Assembly: GCA_024279075.1 (NCBI GenBank)
Contig: JAJRRX010000293.1
Coordinates: forward strand, 1 to 16,486
Reading direction: 5' to 3'
Origin: Alphaproteobacteria bacterium
GTDB taxonomy: Bacteria > Pseudomonadota > Alphaproteobacteria > Rhodobacterales > Rhodobacteraceae
Length of the DNA stretch: 16,486 bases
Within the stretch, counting starts at the first letter, position 1; each line of letters starts with the position of its first letter. Made by a program: the position numbers and the translations under genes. Shown here piece after piece: positions 7,281-14,568 of this stretch. The notes under the pieces were generated by a model, which was not told the DNA's origin, searched no databases, and saw nothing but the letters and a program-made list of their open reading frames with translations.

Positions 7281-8813
7281 GTCATGACCTCAAATATTAG
7301 TACAATCCGCGCGGCTGAAGCAAAAATTCCGCGGTGGCGGGAACAGCTGAGGGCCTTGCGAAACGAAGGGCTGGCGGATGACGGTGTTGTGGACGCAGAA
7401 GAGCAAGCCGAAATCGATCTGGTCGAAAGCCAAATCGACTCGGCACAGAGGCTAATTGCGACACGGCTTCAGGCTTGGGAAGCCAACAAAAGGGCGTATG
7501 AGCAGCTTCGCTCCGGGCTTGAGACCGGCCTTGGGGAGGTTGCGCGATGCGAAGTCGCCGCGCTGAGCGGGGATCAACGCGCTATAGCGGACTCAGCCAC
7601 ACAGGTTACGCAAGCGGCCACCGCTGAAGATTATGCGCTCGCGGTCAGCCTTGCAAACGGGCTGACAAGGGCAATAGAATTGTTCCTGCAGCAGGTGGAG
7701 AACGAGCGGCTTAACGGCCTGACGGACGAAGAACTCACCGAAATCAGCCTCTCTGATGACGCCATTGAAGAGGTGTTTTCCGAGGAATACATGCGAGAGC
7801 TCATGACTATGGAGTTCAGAGGCGAAGGCACCCCAGAACTTAGGGACGTGATAAAAGAGATTGAAAAGGGGCTTTCCAGCACAAACCGCACCGAGGTGAT
7901 AGGGGATCTCGCCGAAATCGTTGGCACTCCGCCATCTGCCGCTGAGCTGGACGCCGATTACGAGCGCTTTTTGGTTTTGTGCCGGCAGCGCGATGCCATT
8001 GGTGACGAGAACAACCAAACCGAGCCTGATGATGTCGATGAAGAAAAGCATCCGGATTTTGTTGGCTCGCACGAGCAGCTTATGTTTGGCAAGGTTCTGG
8101 GCGATGCGCTCGGGATCCACGAAGTGTTTGCGACGCTGCTAAGCCCAACCGGCGGCCTAGTTGGGCCGGGCAATGATTTGATCCCTGGTGTTATGGCCTC
8201 ACCGCATCTTTCGCCTGACAATCCGGTGGCCTTGCATGGCACGGTGCATGACGCGGCTGGTTATCTGCAATCGTTTCATAATGAAGGCCCGGGCTATAAT
8301 TATCGCGATAGTGATTTCGAGGATGCTTTAATCGGCGCCATCGACTTATTGCCAGACAGCTGGGGTGCGGATGCGCTCTTGCCGTTAACCGGGCAAGCCA
8401 GCGGCATTTATTATTGGACAATGGAAGCCGGAGATGAATACATCGAAGCGCGCTTTGATGAAGGGATTGTCGCGCTTGAGCAGGCATTGGCCGATGCCCG
8501 AAATGGCGCGTCTGACCAAATTGACCAAATTGTTTTTGCCATTGAAGAAGCCAAGCAGGACCTATCAGACAGGGCAGAAGCGCTCAGAGATGATATGGTA
8601 GATGCCGCAGAAGAGGTTGAAGAGGACCTTCGCGATCTTGTTGACGAGGTCGAAAACGAATTGCTCGAAGCACGCGATGCCTTTGAAGATGGTGTTGATC
8701 GGGTTGCGAGAAGTGCCGTCGAAACCTACGAGGAGGCCTCTGCCGCTGCCCGCTCGATTGGCGAAGGCGCCATGGAGAAGCTCAATGCTGTCGCAAATTT
8801 CATCTGGAACTAA
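7281..8813 (+). CDS. Hypothetical protein with a phospholipase-A2-like central motif and acidic helical C-terminus
   Basis: Numbered from ATG 7281 the protein has 510 residues and no signal peptide. Residues 1-100 are helical and include the EF-hand/TerB-like stretch ADDGVVDAEEQ (31-41). A helical middle and an acidic linker (DEEKHPDF region) follow. Residues 290-335 read TGGLVGPGNDLIPG, then VALHGTVHDAAGYL, then HNEGPGYNY. A GPGN loop (295-298) about 28 residues before a His-Asp pair (323-324) with a nearby Tyr is reminiscent of the calcium loop and catalytic HD of secreted and parvoviral phospholipase A2. However, the Tyr is one residue further from HD than usual and the fit is unproven. 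Residues 394-510 form long acidic amphipathic helices rich in Ala, Glu and Asp. The frame stays open back to TTG 7131, but AGG nine bases before ATG 7281 and the odd basic N-terminus of the longer form favour 7281. It may be an effector or toxin; the exact function is unknown. Confidence 0.72.
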   Translation, partial: VMTSNISTIRAAEAKIPRWREQLRALRNEGLADDGVVDAEEQAEIDLVESQIDSAQRLIATRLQAWEANKRAYEQLRSGLETGLGEVARCEVAALSGDQRAIADSATQVTQAATAEDYALAVSLANGLTRAIELFLQQVENERLNGLTDEELTEISLSDDAIEEVFSEEYMRELMTMEFRGEGTPELRDVIKEIEKGLSSTNRTEVIGDLAEIVGTPPSAAELDADYERFLVLCRQRDAIGDENNQTEPDDVDEEKHPDFVGSHEQLMFGKVLGDALGIHEVFATLLSPTGGLVGPGNDLIPGVMASPHLSPDNPVALHGTVHDAAGYLQSFHNEGPGYNYRDSDFEDALIGAIDLLPDSWGADALLPLTGQASGIYYWTMEAGDEYIEARFDEGIVALEQALADARNGASDQIDQIVFAIEEAKQDLSDRAEALRDDMVDAAEEVEEDLRDLVDEVENELLEARDAFEDGVDRVARSAVETYEEASAAARSIGEGAMEKLNAVANFIWN

Positions 8814-8816
8814 CTT

Positions 8817-9623
8817 ATGACCACGATCAAAATGCACCCCTCAGAATTAGCTTACGCGTTTTCCTATTCCGAAACCGTCGATATTATCGGCTGGGGGCGC
8901 GACCCGTTTTTACCAACCACCCAAGCAGATGGCGACCCAAAAGCGTGGTATGCTGATGGCGCGGCCCGGCTTTCTGCTGCGGGGCGGCTCGTTGAAACCC
9001 CTGACAAGGGCCTCAATTTCACCGAGGAGCTAACCGCTGGCGTGCTCGCACTTGTCGACCCTGCATTGGTGCTGCTGGTTGAGCGCAAAGAGGGCAAGGG
9101 CCTGCGGCGGCTTACGATACATATGGGGCATGATACCGTGCTCGGGATGTCCCATACCCCTGACGGCATGTTTGAGCTGACACGCTATGCCGATCTTACA
9201 GCCGCCACCGCTGCCTGTGTTGGTTTTTTGGGGGCGGCCCGCATGCCTGTTCAGGCCGGCGCACGCATTGAGTCAACACAAGACGCTCTGAAAGAAGTTC
9301 ACCAGCTTGCAACCTCGGGGCAGAGCGATAAAGCGATCGCAAATCTGGTTAAACTTGGTGCCTCCGCGCCCGACGCCGCCTCGATCCAGCGGGCCATCGC
9401 AGAGCCAAGCGCCGCAGGTGTATTGAGCCTTCTCTTTTGCTCGGACAACGTCGCCCGTAGCGCCAAACCTTTTAGCGTCATGACCGCTCCAGAAGATGAA
9501 ACCTGGATTTTATTCCCCCCGGCAAGCCTTGAAGGCCCAATGGTTATTGAACGAAGCTCGGTTTCGGCTTTGACCGCTCGGGTGATGATTGAAGTGGCGA
9601 TCTGGCTGCGCCTCACTGAATAA
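8817..9623 (+). CDS. Hypothetical protein, possible EspG-like partner or chaperone of the upstream product
   Basis: This 268-residue soluble protein has no signal peptide or membrane segment. Its order of elements is an N-terminal helix with LAYAFSYSE, a segment DGAARLSAAGRLVE, a helix, ALVDPALVLLVERKEGKG, then a hydrophobic strand, a short turn and FELTRYADL. A C-terminal two-layer domain ends MIEVAIWLRLTE. The pattern 'small-residue helix, L-x-x-x-GRL, then P-x-LVLLVER strands' recalls EspG, the cytosolic chaperone of mycobacterial ESX substrates, but no diagnostic residue settles it. It starts three bases after the PLA2-like gene ends, so the two are co-translated and probably act together. 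It would fit a cognate chaperone, adaptor or immunity protein. I do not recognise it firmly. Confidence 0.72.
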   Translation: MTTIKMHPSELAYAFSYSETVDIIGWGRDPFLPTTQADGDPKAWYADGAARLSAAGRLVETPDKGLNFTEELTAGVLALVDPALVLLVERKEGKGLRRLTIHMGHDTVLGMSHTPDGMFELTRYADLTAATAACVGFLGAARMPVQAGARIESTQDALKEVHQLATSGQSDKAIANLVKLGASAPDAASIQRAIAEPSAAGVLSLLFCSDNVARSAKPFSVMTAPEDETWILFPPASLEGPMVIERSSVSALTARVMIEVAIWLRLTE

Positions 9624-9675
9624 TCAGGCCTTAATCGGGTAAATAGGCAGTGGTTCTCCTTGGAGATTTCTATTG

Positions 9676-9685
9676 GACTATAGTC
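9676..9685. promoter_or_regulatory. Palindrome upstream of the two-component operon
   Basis: The 99-base gap before the histidine kinase holds a perfect ten-base palindrome GACTATAGTC. Twenty bases before it lies an inverted repeat TCTCC-TT-GGAGA (9656-9667). Either could bind a dimeric regulator such as the NarL-type protein encoded at 11122, but no second copy was noticed in the window. Confidence 0.2.
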
Positions 9686-9722
9686 TGTTGTATTTGCCAC
9701 AGATTTGCGCTCATCTAAGCAG

Positions 9723-11120
9723 ATGAATATGATTAAAGATGGCAACATTTGGCACAGGCTTACTTTGCCACAACAATTTTTACTGGCAGGCACCATTGTG
9801 ATGGCCTCAGCAATGCTGGTTGTTGGCACTTGGGTTTCTGACCGGATTGAACAAGCAGAAATTGAGAGTCAGGGGGCATCCGCTGCGGTATATGTCGAGA
9901 GTTTTCTGTCGCCCTTAAGCCAAGAATTAGCGGATCAAGATAGCCTTTCGCCGCCAGCCCAGCGTGCTTTAATCGAGGTTTTTAGCCAAAGCACGCTTAG
10001 GGAGCGCATCGTATCTTACAAAATCTGGAAGCCTGATGGCACCGTTATCTATGCATCTGACTCAAGCATCATTGGCAATTCTTTTGAAATTACGGCCAAT
10101 TTGGAAAAAGCGCTTTCAGGGGAAGTTTCGACATCTTTTGAAGCGCTGGACGAATTGGAAAACCAAGCAGAAGCCGCGCTCGGGATCCCGCTACTTGAAG
10201 TTTATACCCCCATTCGCGAAAACTGGACCGGCCGCATCATTGCGGTTGCCGAGTTTTATGAACGGGCTGAAATACTGGAAAACGAGCTTGCGCAAGCCAT
10301 TCGCAATAGCTGGATATTGGTCGGGCTGACCTTCCTTGCCAGCGGCGGCTTGCTTTTTGGAATCGTGCTGGCAGGGGGCAGGCTCATTGCCTCTCAGCGG
10401 CAGCAATTACTAACCCAGCTCGCAGAAACCAAAGCGGTTTTGACGCAAAATATTGCTTTGCGGCAGCGGGCGGTCTCCGCCTCCTCTCGAGCGATTGCGC
10501 AGGCTGAGCGCACCCTGCGCCGCGTTGGCTCTGATCTGCATGACGGCCCGGCCCAATATATGGCGCTGGCCTCCTTGAGGTTAGATGCGGCCTTGCCCAA
10601 AGACGAGCACCAAAGCAAAGATGCCGAACACGTAAAAAACTCGCTTAAGCAAGCGTTGGTCGAGATTAGAACCATATCACGCGGGCTGGCCCTGCCGGAT
10701 ATCGACGAGCTGGATATCAAGCGTCTCACCCTGCGGGCGGTGCAAGAGTTTGGCAACCTTTCAGACCTAGAAACATCGGTTAAGGTGCTGTGCAACCCCA
10801 AGGAAACCGAGTTAAACTATGCACAAAAGCTTTGCATTTATAGGTTTTTACAAGAAACCCTTGCCAATGCATCCAAACATGCGCGGGCAGATATGGCAGA
10901 AATAAACGTAAAATGTGCAGCTTCCACCCTTTCGGTTGCGATCAAAGATGATGGCTGCGGATTTGAGATATCCACCGCGCTTAAGCTGCGCAGTGATGGT
11001 GGCCAAGGCTTACTGGGCATGATTGATCGCGCTGAAAGCATTGGCGGCACAGTCGACATTCTGAGCCAGCCCGATATTGGCAGCACCATTCGCCTCACCC
11101 TTCCTTTAGGAGCGCCTTAA
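9723..11120 (+). CDS. NarX/DegS-type (HisKA_3) membrane sensor histidine kinase
   Basis: The 465-residue protein has a membrane segment at about 17-39, an extracytoplasmic sensor domain of about 150 residues and a second membrane segment at about 195-217, followed by a coiled-coil linker. The dimerisation/phosphoacceptor helix SDLHDGPAQ (His273) is the HisKA_3 signature of NarL-partner kinases. The ATPase domain contains ANASKHA, KDDGCGF and GGQGLLGM. TTG 9705 is in frame upstream and ATG 9729 downstream; ATG 9723 is chosen as the first ATG, with only a weak ribosome site. The gene is separated by a single base from the response regulator gene, so they are a cognate pair. It follows the 7135-9623 genes on the same strand and may respond to or control them. 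Confidence 0.88.
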   Translation: MNMIKDGNIWHRLTLPQQFLLAGTIVMASAMLVVGTWVSDRIEQAEIESQGASAAVYVESFLSPLSQELADQDSLSPPAQRALIEVFSQSTLRERIVSYKIWKPDGTVIYASDSSIIGNSFEITANLEKALSGEVSTSFEALDELENQAEAALGIPLLEVYTPIRENWTGRIIAVAEFYERAEILENELAQAIRNSWILVGLTFLASGGLLFGIVLAGGRLIASQRQQLLTQLAETKAVLTQNIALRQRAVSASSRAIAQAERTLRRVGSDLHDGPAQYMALASLRLDAALPKDEHQSKDAEHVKNSLKQALVEIRTISRGLALPDIDELDIKRLTLRAVQEFGNLSDLETSVKVLCNPKETELNYAQKLCIYRFLQETLANASKHARADMAEINVKCAASTLSVAIKDDGCGFEISTALKLRSDGGQGLLGMIDRAESIGGTVDILSQPDIGSTIRLTLPLGAP

Positions 11121-11121
11121 A

Positions 11122-11760
11122 ATGACCCTTAAAATAATTCTCGCTGATGATCACCCGATTTTTAGAGATGGTCTCATTCAAAGCATTGAAGAAACAGGTG
11201 AATTTGAGGTGGTGGGGGTTGGCGAGTCAGCACGGGATGCGATTGATCTGGCTACGAAATTCTTACCGGATATCGCTTTGCTGGACCTTTCCATGCCCGG
11301 CGGTGGTATTTCGGCGGCCCGCAAAATTGCGGCCACGAACAGCGGTGTAAAAATTGCCATGCTCACGGTTTCAGAGGATGAAAACGATGTGACCTCTGCC
11401 CTGCAAGCGGGGGCGATTGGGTATGTGCTTAAAGGGGTTTCCGCCATCGAGCTGCGCCGCGTGCTCAAAGGCGTGGCCAACGGCGAGGCCCATGTATCCC
11501 CCGCGCTGGCGGCTCAAATGCTTAAGCTTATGAATGCGCCGCGCAACGCAGAGCATAACCCGATTGATGACCTCACCAAGCGTGAAGAAGACATTTTGCG
11601 CCGTGTGGCCAAGGGGCTTAGCAACCGCGAAGTGGCGGTTGAACTGGGCTTGCAGGAAAAAACCATCAAGCACTATATGACTACGATTTTAGGGAAACTT
11701 CAGGCGCGCAACAGGGTTGAAGCCGCGCTTATTGCCCATCGAACTTGGGGCGATGAATAG
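11122..11760 (+). CDS. NarL/FixJ-family response regulator
   Basis: The 212-residue protein has a receiver domain with the acidic pair Asp9-Asp10, phospho-acceptor Asp55 in LLDLSMP, Thr82 and Lys104. After a short linker comes a LuxR-type helix-turn-helix (about 150-212) containing LTKREEDILRRVAKGLSNRE and KTIKHYMTTILGKL. It should be phosphorylated by the kinase encoded one base upstream and bind DNA as a dimer. AGGAG (11107-11111) lies inside the end of the kinase gene. Targets are not visible; the neighbouring operon and the palindromes upstream of the kinase gene are reasonable candidates. Confidence 0.92.
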   Translation: MTLKIILADDHPIFRDGLIQSIEETGEFEVVGVGESARDAIDLATKFLPDIALLDLSMPGGGISAARKIAATNSGVKIAMLTVSEDENDVTSALQAGAIGYVLKGVSAIELRRVLKGVANGEAHVSPALAAQMLKLMNAPRNAEHNPIDDLTKREEDILRRVAKGLSNREVAVELGLQEKTIKHYMTTILGKLQARNRVEAALIAHRTWGDE

Positions 11761-11787
11761 GCCCTCCTAAAGGCGAGCCTAAAGCGC

Positions 11788-12270
11788 TTAATACCCAGCC
11801 AATGCTTTGATCCGCGCAACATCTATGGCCGTTGCGACCCGTTCGGTCACGGTGCGGTTATTGGCGTTTTTCACCTCATACATTCCGCCTGCCGTCAGCT
11901 CTTCTTTCCAGCCATTTACAAAAAGAATTTCAACGTCCCCGTTTGGCGTAATTTCAACAAAAACCACTGCGGCGCGCCCTGCACCCGCCGGCGCTATGCT
12001 GCCCCTATTGCATTCCGGGTGTTCAATCAGGTCATGGGCGTCATCACAGCCCGAGCCACCCGGCACCCGTGGCCGCCGCCCACCTTTTTTAGAGATGTGT
12101 TGGCTGAATTTTGCGCCATCAGGCGCGTGCTTCAATAAAAGTAAGGTTTTAGTCGCAACATGCTTAACACCAAAATCGAGGCTTGCCGTGCCATTAAAAG
12201 GCGCAGCACTTGCCAGTCCGGCAAAGAAAATCCCAGCGTTTAAGGTCGCAATTTTAAATGTATAATTCAT
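11788..12270 (-). CDS. Exported hypothetical protein with C-terminal NGW domain (copy A)
   Basis: This 160-residue product starts with a signal peptide (MNYTFKIATLNAGIFFAGLA, likely cut after ASA near residue 22), so it should be periplasmic or secreted. The middle holds a basic GGRRPRVPGGSG stretch and two cysteines within CDDAHDLIEHPEC that could form a disulfide. The last 50 residues contain NGDVEILFVNGWKEEL, MYEVKNANNRTV and ERVATAIDVARI. They align with the C-terminus of the next gene (12420-12965) at roughly one identity in three, including NGW, YE, NR, AT and DV. GGAG lies eight bases before the ATG. It converges on the response regulator gene with 27 bases between. No known family was recognised. 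Confidence 0.75.
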   Translation of the reverse strand: MNYTFKIATLNAGIFFAGLASAAPFNGTASLDFGVKHVATKTLLLLKHAPDGAKFSQHISKKGGRRPRVPGGSGCDDAHDLIEHPECNRGSIAPAGAGRAAVVFVEITPNGDVEILFVNGWKEELTAGGMYEVKNANNRTVTERVATAIDVARIKALAGY

Positions 12271-12419
12271 TTCAATTTCTCCATTATAGTATCGGATAAA
12301 TTGATATTGCCACTAAATTTTAGAGTTGAATAATAACCAAGGGCCGTATTAAACGCGGAAAATGACTGAGGAATAATTGGACTTTGGTCCTAAAGATTGA
12401 AACCATTTGGCCCAAAATT

Positions 12420-12965
12420 TTATTGGCCAAGCAATTGGTCAAACCGCCATACGTCATTCCGCGTTGCTTTACGCCGAACAACGCGGCGGTTTTTGTAATC
12501 CCGCAATTCATAGATATCAGGGTCTAAAAATTCTACCCACCCATTTTTATAATAAATCGTAATCCCAGGGTTGCCAATAATAATTCGATCAATCTGTGCG
12601 CGCGCTTCATCGAAATCACCTGCGCCCGTATCATTGTTTGTATTTACCCCAGTGCCAGCGTCATTATTATCATCTGAGGTATCATCATCGCCACCACCGT
12701 TATCATCATTGCTGTCGTCATCGCTATCATCACTAGAGCCACTATTATCATCTTCAGTGCCATCATCGCCGCCACGGCCTCTTCCACGGCCACGCCCTCG
12801 GCCACCATCGTCATCATCATCGTCATCACCGCCTTTTAAGTATGCAGCCAAACGGTTGTCCTTAATAAGATATTTTTCCAAAGCTAAATCGCCGGGCCTC
12901 CCAACGCTTGGAAGCGAAAGCAGGGCCAGCGCAATTAGTCTAATTGTGTTCACCCTATACATCAT
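12420..12965 (-). CDS. Exported Asp-rich hypothetical protein with C-terminal NGW domain (copy B)
   Basis: The 181-residue product starts MMYRVNTIRLIALALLSLPS, a signal-peptide-like N-terminus. The frame is open to TTG 12989, but ATG 12965 gives a clean signal peptide. The middle third is low-complexity: a run of seven Asp, then repeated Gly-Arg, then about 60 residues dominated by Asp, Asn, Ser and Gly, resembling disordered or calcium-binding acidic linkers. The last 50 residues hold PGITIYYKNGWVEFL, IYELRDYKNRRV and RKATRNDVWRF, homologous to the end of the neighbouring protein. Both are on the minus strand, so copy A lies downstream, separated by 149 bases. It is probably anchored or displayed outside the cell. 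Function unknown. Confidence 0.72.
   Translation of the reverse strand: MMYRVNTIRLIALALLSLPSVGRPGDLALEKYLIKDNRLAAYLKGGDDDDDDDGGRGRGRGRGRGGDDGTEDDNSGSSDDSDDDSNDDNGGGDDDTSDDNNDAGTGVNTNNDTGAGDFDEARAQIDRIIIGNPGITIYYKNGWVEFLDPDIYELRDYKNRRVVRRKATRNDVWRFDQLLGQ
12665..12832. repeat. Trinucleotide-rich low-complexity tract (Asp/Gly-Arg codons)
   Basis: On the plus strand this tract is dominated by ATC/GTC-type triplets and CC-rich triplets, encoding the Asp-rich and Gly-Arg segments of the exported NGW copy B protein. Short tandem triplets such as repeated CATCAT are open to replication slippage in multiples of three, which would change linker length without breaking the frame. Confidence 0.7.
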
Positions 12966-13025
12966 CCCAAATCTCGTTTGGATTTTCAAAAAAATAAAAT
13001 CATCACCATCTGATAATATAAGAAT

Positions 13026-13059
13026 GCTCAGACCAAAATCACCCGACCTTGGTCTGAGC
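13026..13059 (-). terminator. Hairpin terminator of the DUF4956-VTC operon
   Basis: GCTCAGACCA (13026-13035) and TGGTCTGAGC (13050-13059) form a perfect ten-base stem around a 14-base loop. It starts eight bases beyond the VTC gene stop in the direction of transcription. The tract after the stem on the minus strand is only moderately T-rich (ATTCTTATATT). On the plus strand the stem is followed by TTTT, so it may work in both directions. Confidence 0.65.
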
Positions 13060-13066
13060 TTTTGTG

Positions 13067-13891
13067 CTAAGCGGCCAATTTCGCACCGAAATTTACCGCG
13101 TAAGGTCCATCTACCAATCCAAGTTTGCGCATGGTTGGCAAAAACCGATTGTGCCGCTCAACAAGGCCAAGTGCGGCCATACCCACGCAATATTTTGAGC
13201 ATTTCTTGGTGGAGCGGCTTCCCATGCTCTGCAAGCTTTTATCCGCGAAGCCTCTACCGCGCTGGGATTTGGTTTCCACAATAAACCGCTCCGACCCCAG
13301 CTCCAACTTTTGCCCGGCAAAGCAAAACCGCAAATCCGTATCTATCGTCATGCGCTCGCCGCCCTGCTTGGCCACCAGCGTAATACGGCGATACTGGATA
13401 TCTAGCGCACGCCGCAAATCATAGTTAAATGCCTTGCCATAATGGCCGCTGTATATCGTGCTCACAAAGTCTTTTGCCTCCAGTGTGAGCCCGCCCAAAT
13501 TGGCCTCATCGTAAGGCATCCGGTGCTTTTCTGTCATGCCGCGCTGCCCCTTAACCTTTAGCTCCAAATAGCAAAGCTCGGCATCTACATACCGGCGCAC
13601 CCGCACCTTAAAGCCTTTGCGAAGGCCTTGGTGGTGCTCGTAATAAGCGCTGTACTCCGAGGTATCAAAATACCGCGTATTATAGGTAAACGCGCGCCGC
13701 CGATCGATTTCCAACACTTCAAAATGCTTGGTAAGGTCCGGCATTACCGCCATCAGTGCCGCTTTATCGAGCACATATTTGTTATCAATCCGAGACAACA
13801 TGGCCGCTTTTCCATTCAAGGCCTCTAGCGATATTGAAGAAAAACCGTCCTGAAACCATTTAGCTTGATCAGAAATAATTTGCATATTCAT
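13067..13891 (-). CDS. VTC-domain polyphosphate polymerase family protein
   Basis: This 274-residue cytosolic protein has the features of the VTC tunnel-fold domain: LSRIDNKYVL near the N-terminus, TRYFDT, the basic strands KVRVRRYVD and CYLELKVKG, MTIDTDLRF, a late Glu-x-Lys (VETKS), and KKCSKYCVG near the end. In yeast Vtc4 such Arg/Lys/Glu residues line a tunnel that makes polyphosphate from ATP; the bacterial relatives are little characterised. GGAGG lies five bases before the ATG, overlapping the end of the DUF4956 gene nine bases upstream, so translation is likely coupled. The pairing with DUF4956 is recurrent in bacteria and suggests a membrane-linked complex. Catalytic activity is inferred from the family only. 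Confidence 0.88.
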   Translation of the reverse strand: MNMQIISDQAKWFQDGFSSISLEALNGKAAMLSRIDNKYVLDKAALMAVMPDLTKHFEVLEIDRRRAFTYNTRYFDTSEYSAYYEHHQGLRKGFKVRVRRYVDAELCYLELKVKGQRGMTEKHRMPYDEANLGGLTLEAKDFVSTIYSGHYGKAFNYDLRRALDIQYRRITLVAKQGGERMTIDTDLRFCFAGQKLELGSERFIVETKSQRGRGFADKSLQSMGSRSTKKCSKYCVGMAALGLVERHNRFLPTMRKLGLVDGPYAVNFGAKLAA

Positions 13892-13900
13892 AACCGCCTC

Positions 13901-14497
13901 CTAACCGCGATAATAGATTTTAAGCCGCGCCAAATCATTGACATAATTCAGCTCCGAAATTTCAAAACTCAGCACATCCACCCCCAGCCGCGCTGAAAGC
14001 TCAGCTCGCATTTTTTCAACATCCGAAAGTGCATGGCCATCTATTTTATCGAGCGTTAGCCGCACTTTATTAATGGACTGCATGAAACGTGGGTGGTCGA
14101 TCAAATACGTACCAGACAAGATAAAGAGATTTATCATAATCACCAAAATGATATCGGTTCCTAGCACCGAGCAAATCACTGCAATCGCGATAGACGCGAA
14201 AAAGTAAGCGATCTCGATTTTTCCGATTTGCTCAGAGCGCAGGCTGAAAAGCGCCAGAATGGCAAATAATCCAAAGCCTGCTGCAATGCTAAAATCCACG
14301 CTCGAAAGAATGGTCAAAACCGAAAACGCCGAAATATTAAATATCGAGGCTGTGGTTGCCATTTCTTTGTCGCGATAGCGGCGATAATAAAGCCCGAAAA
14401 CCAACGTGGTTATCGCTGCAATATTGATCCCGAATCGGGCCAAAAGCTCCCAAACAGGTTGATTTATGTTCAAAAGATCCATGAGTGTCTGCTCCAT
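13901..14497 (-). CDS. DUF4956 family membrane protein
   Basis: The 198-residue product has four probable membrane helices: around INIAAITTLVFGLYY (24-38), FSVLTILSSVDFSIAAG, GLFAILALFSL, and the pair AYFFASIAIAVICSVLG/IILVIMINLFILSG. A cytosolic C-terminal domain of about 65 residues follows, starting near YLIDHP and ending ARLKIYYRG. This layout matches DUF4956 proteins, which typically neighbour VTC-domain genes, as here nine bases downstream. AGGA is close to the ATG; a second Met lies six residues in. It probably anchors or channels the product of the VTC-domain partner, but this is inference. Confidence 0.82.
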   Translation of the reverse strand: MEQTLMDLLNINQPVWELLARFGINIAAITTLVFGLYYRRYRDKEMATTASIFNISAFSVLTILSSVDFSIAAGFGLFAILALFSLRSEQIGKIEIAYFFASIAIAVICSVLGTDIILVIMINLFILSGTYLIDHPRFMQSINKVRLTLDKIDGHALSDVEKMRAELSARLGVDVLSFEISELNYVNDLARLKIYYRG

Positions 14498-14568
14498 TAA
14501 GTCCTAAGAAGTGCCGCCGTGGTAATTCTAGGATCAATATGAAGCAGGCTAGATAAAAAGAGATCGGC

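Noticed and set aside
7365..7410. EF-hand in the N-terminus of the PLA2-like protein
   Set aside because: Only the Gly, hydrophobic and final Glu positions fit; the first and third loop positions lack acidic residues, so it is reported only as a resemblance.
12283..12288. Consensus TATAAT on the minus strand just before the NGW copy A gene
   Set aside because: It sits directly against the Shine-Dalgarno GGAG, so a start from it would remove the ribosome site; the region 17 bases further up (GGCAAT) is not a -35 element.
12571..13284. Plus-strand frame of 237 codons rich in Ser and Pro
   Set aside because: It is the complement of the Asp-rich tract and part of the VTC gene; its composition is explained by the triplet repeats.
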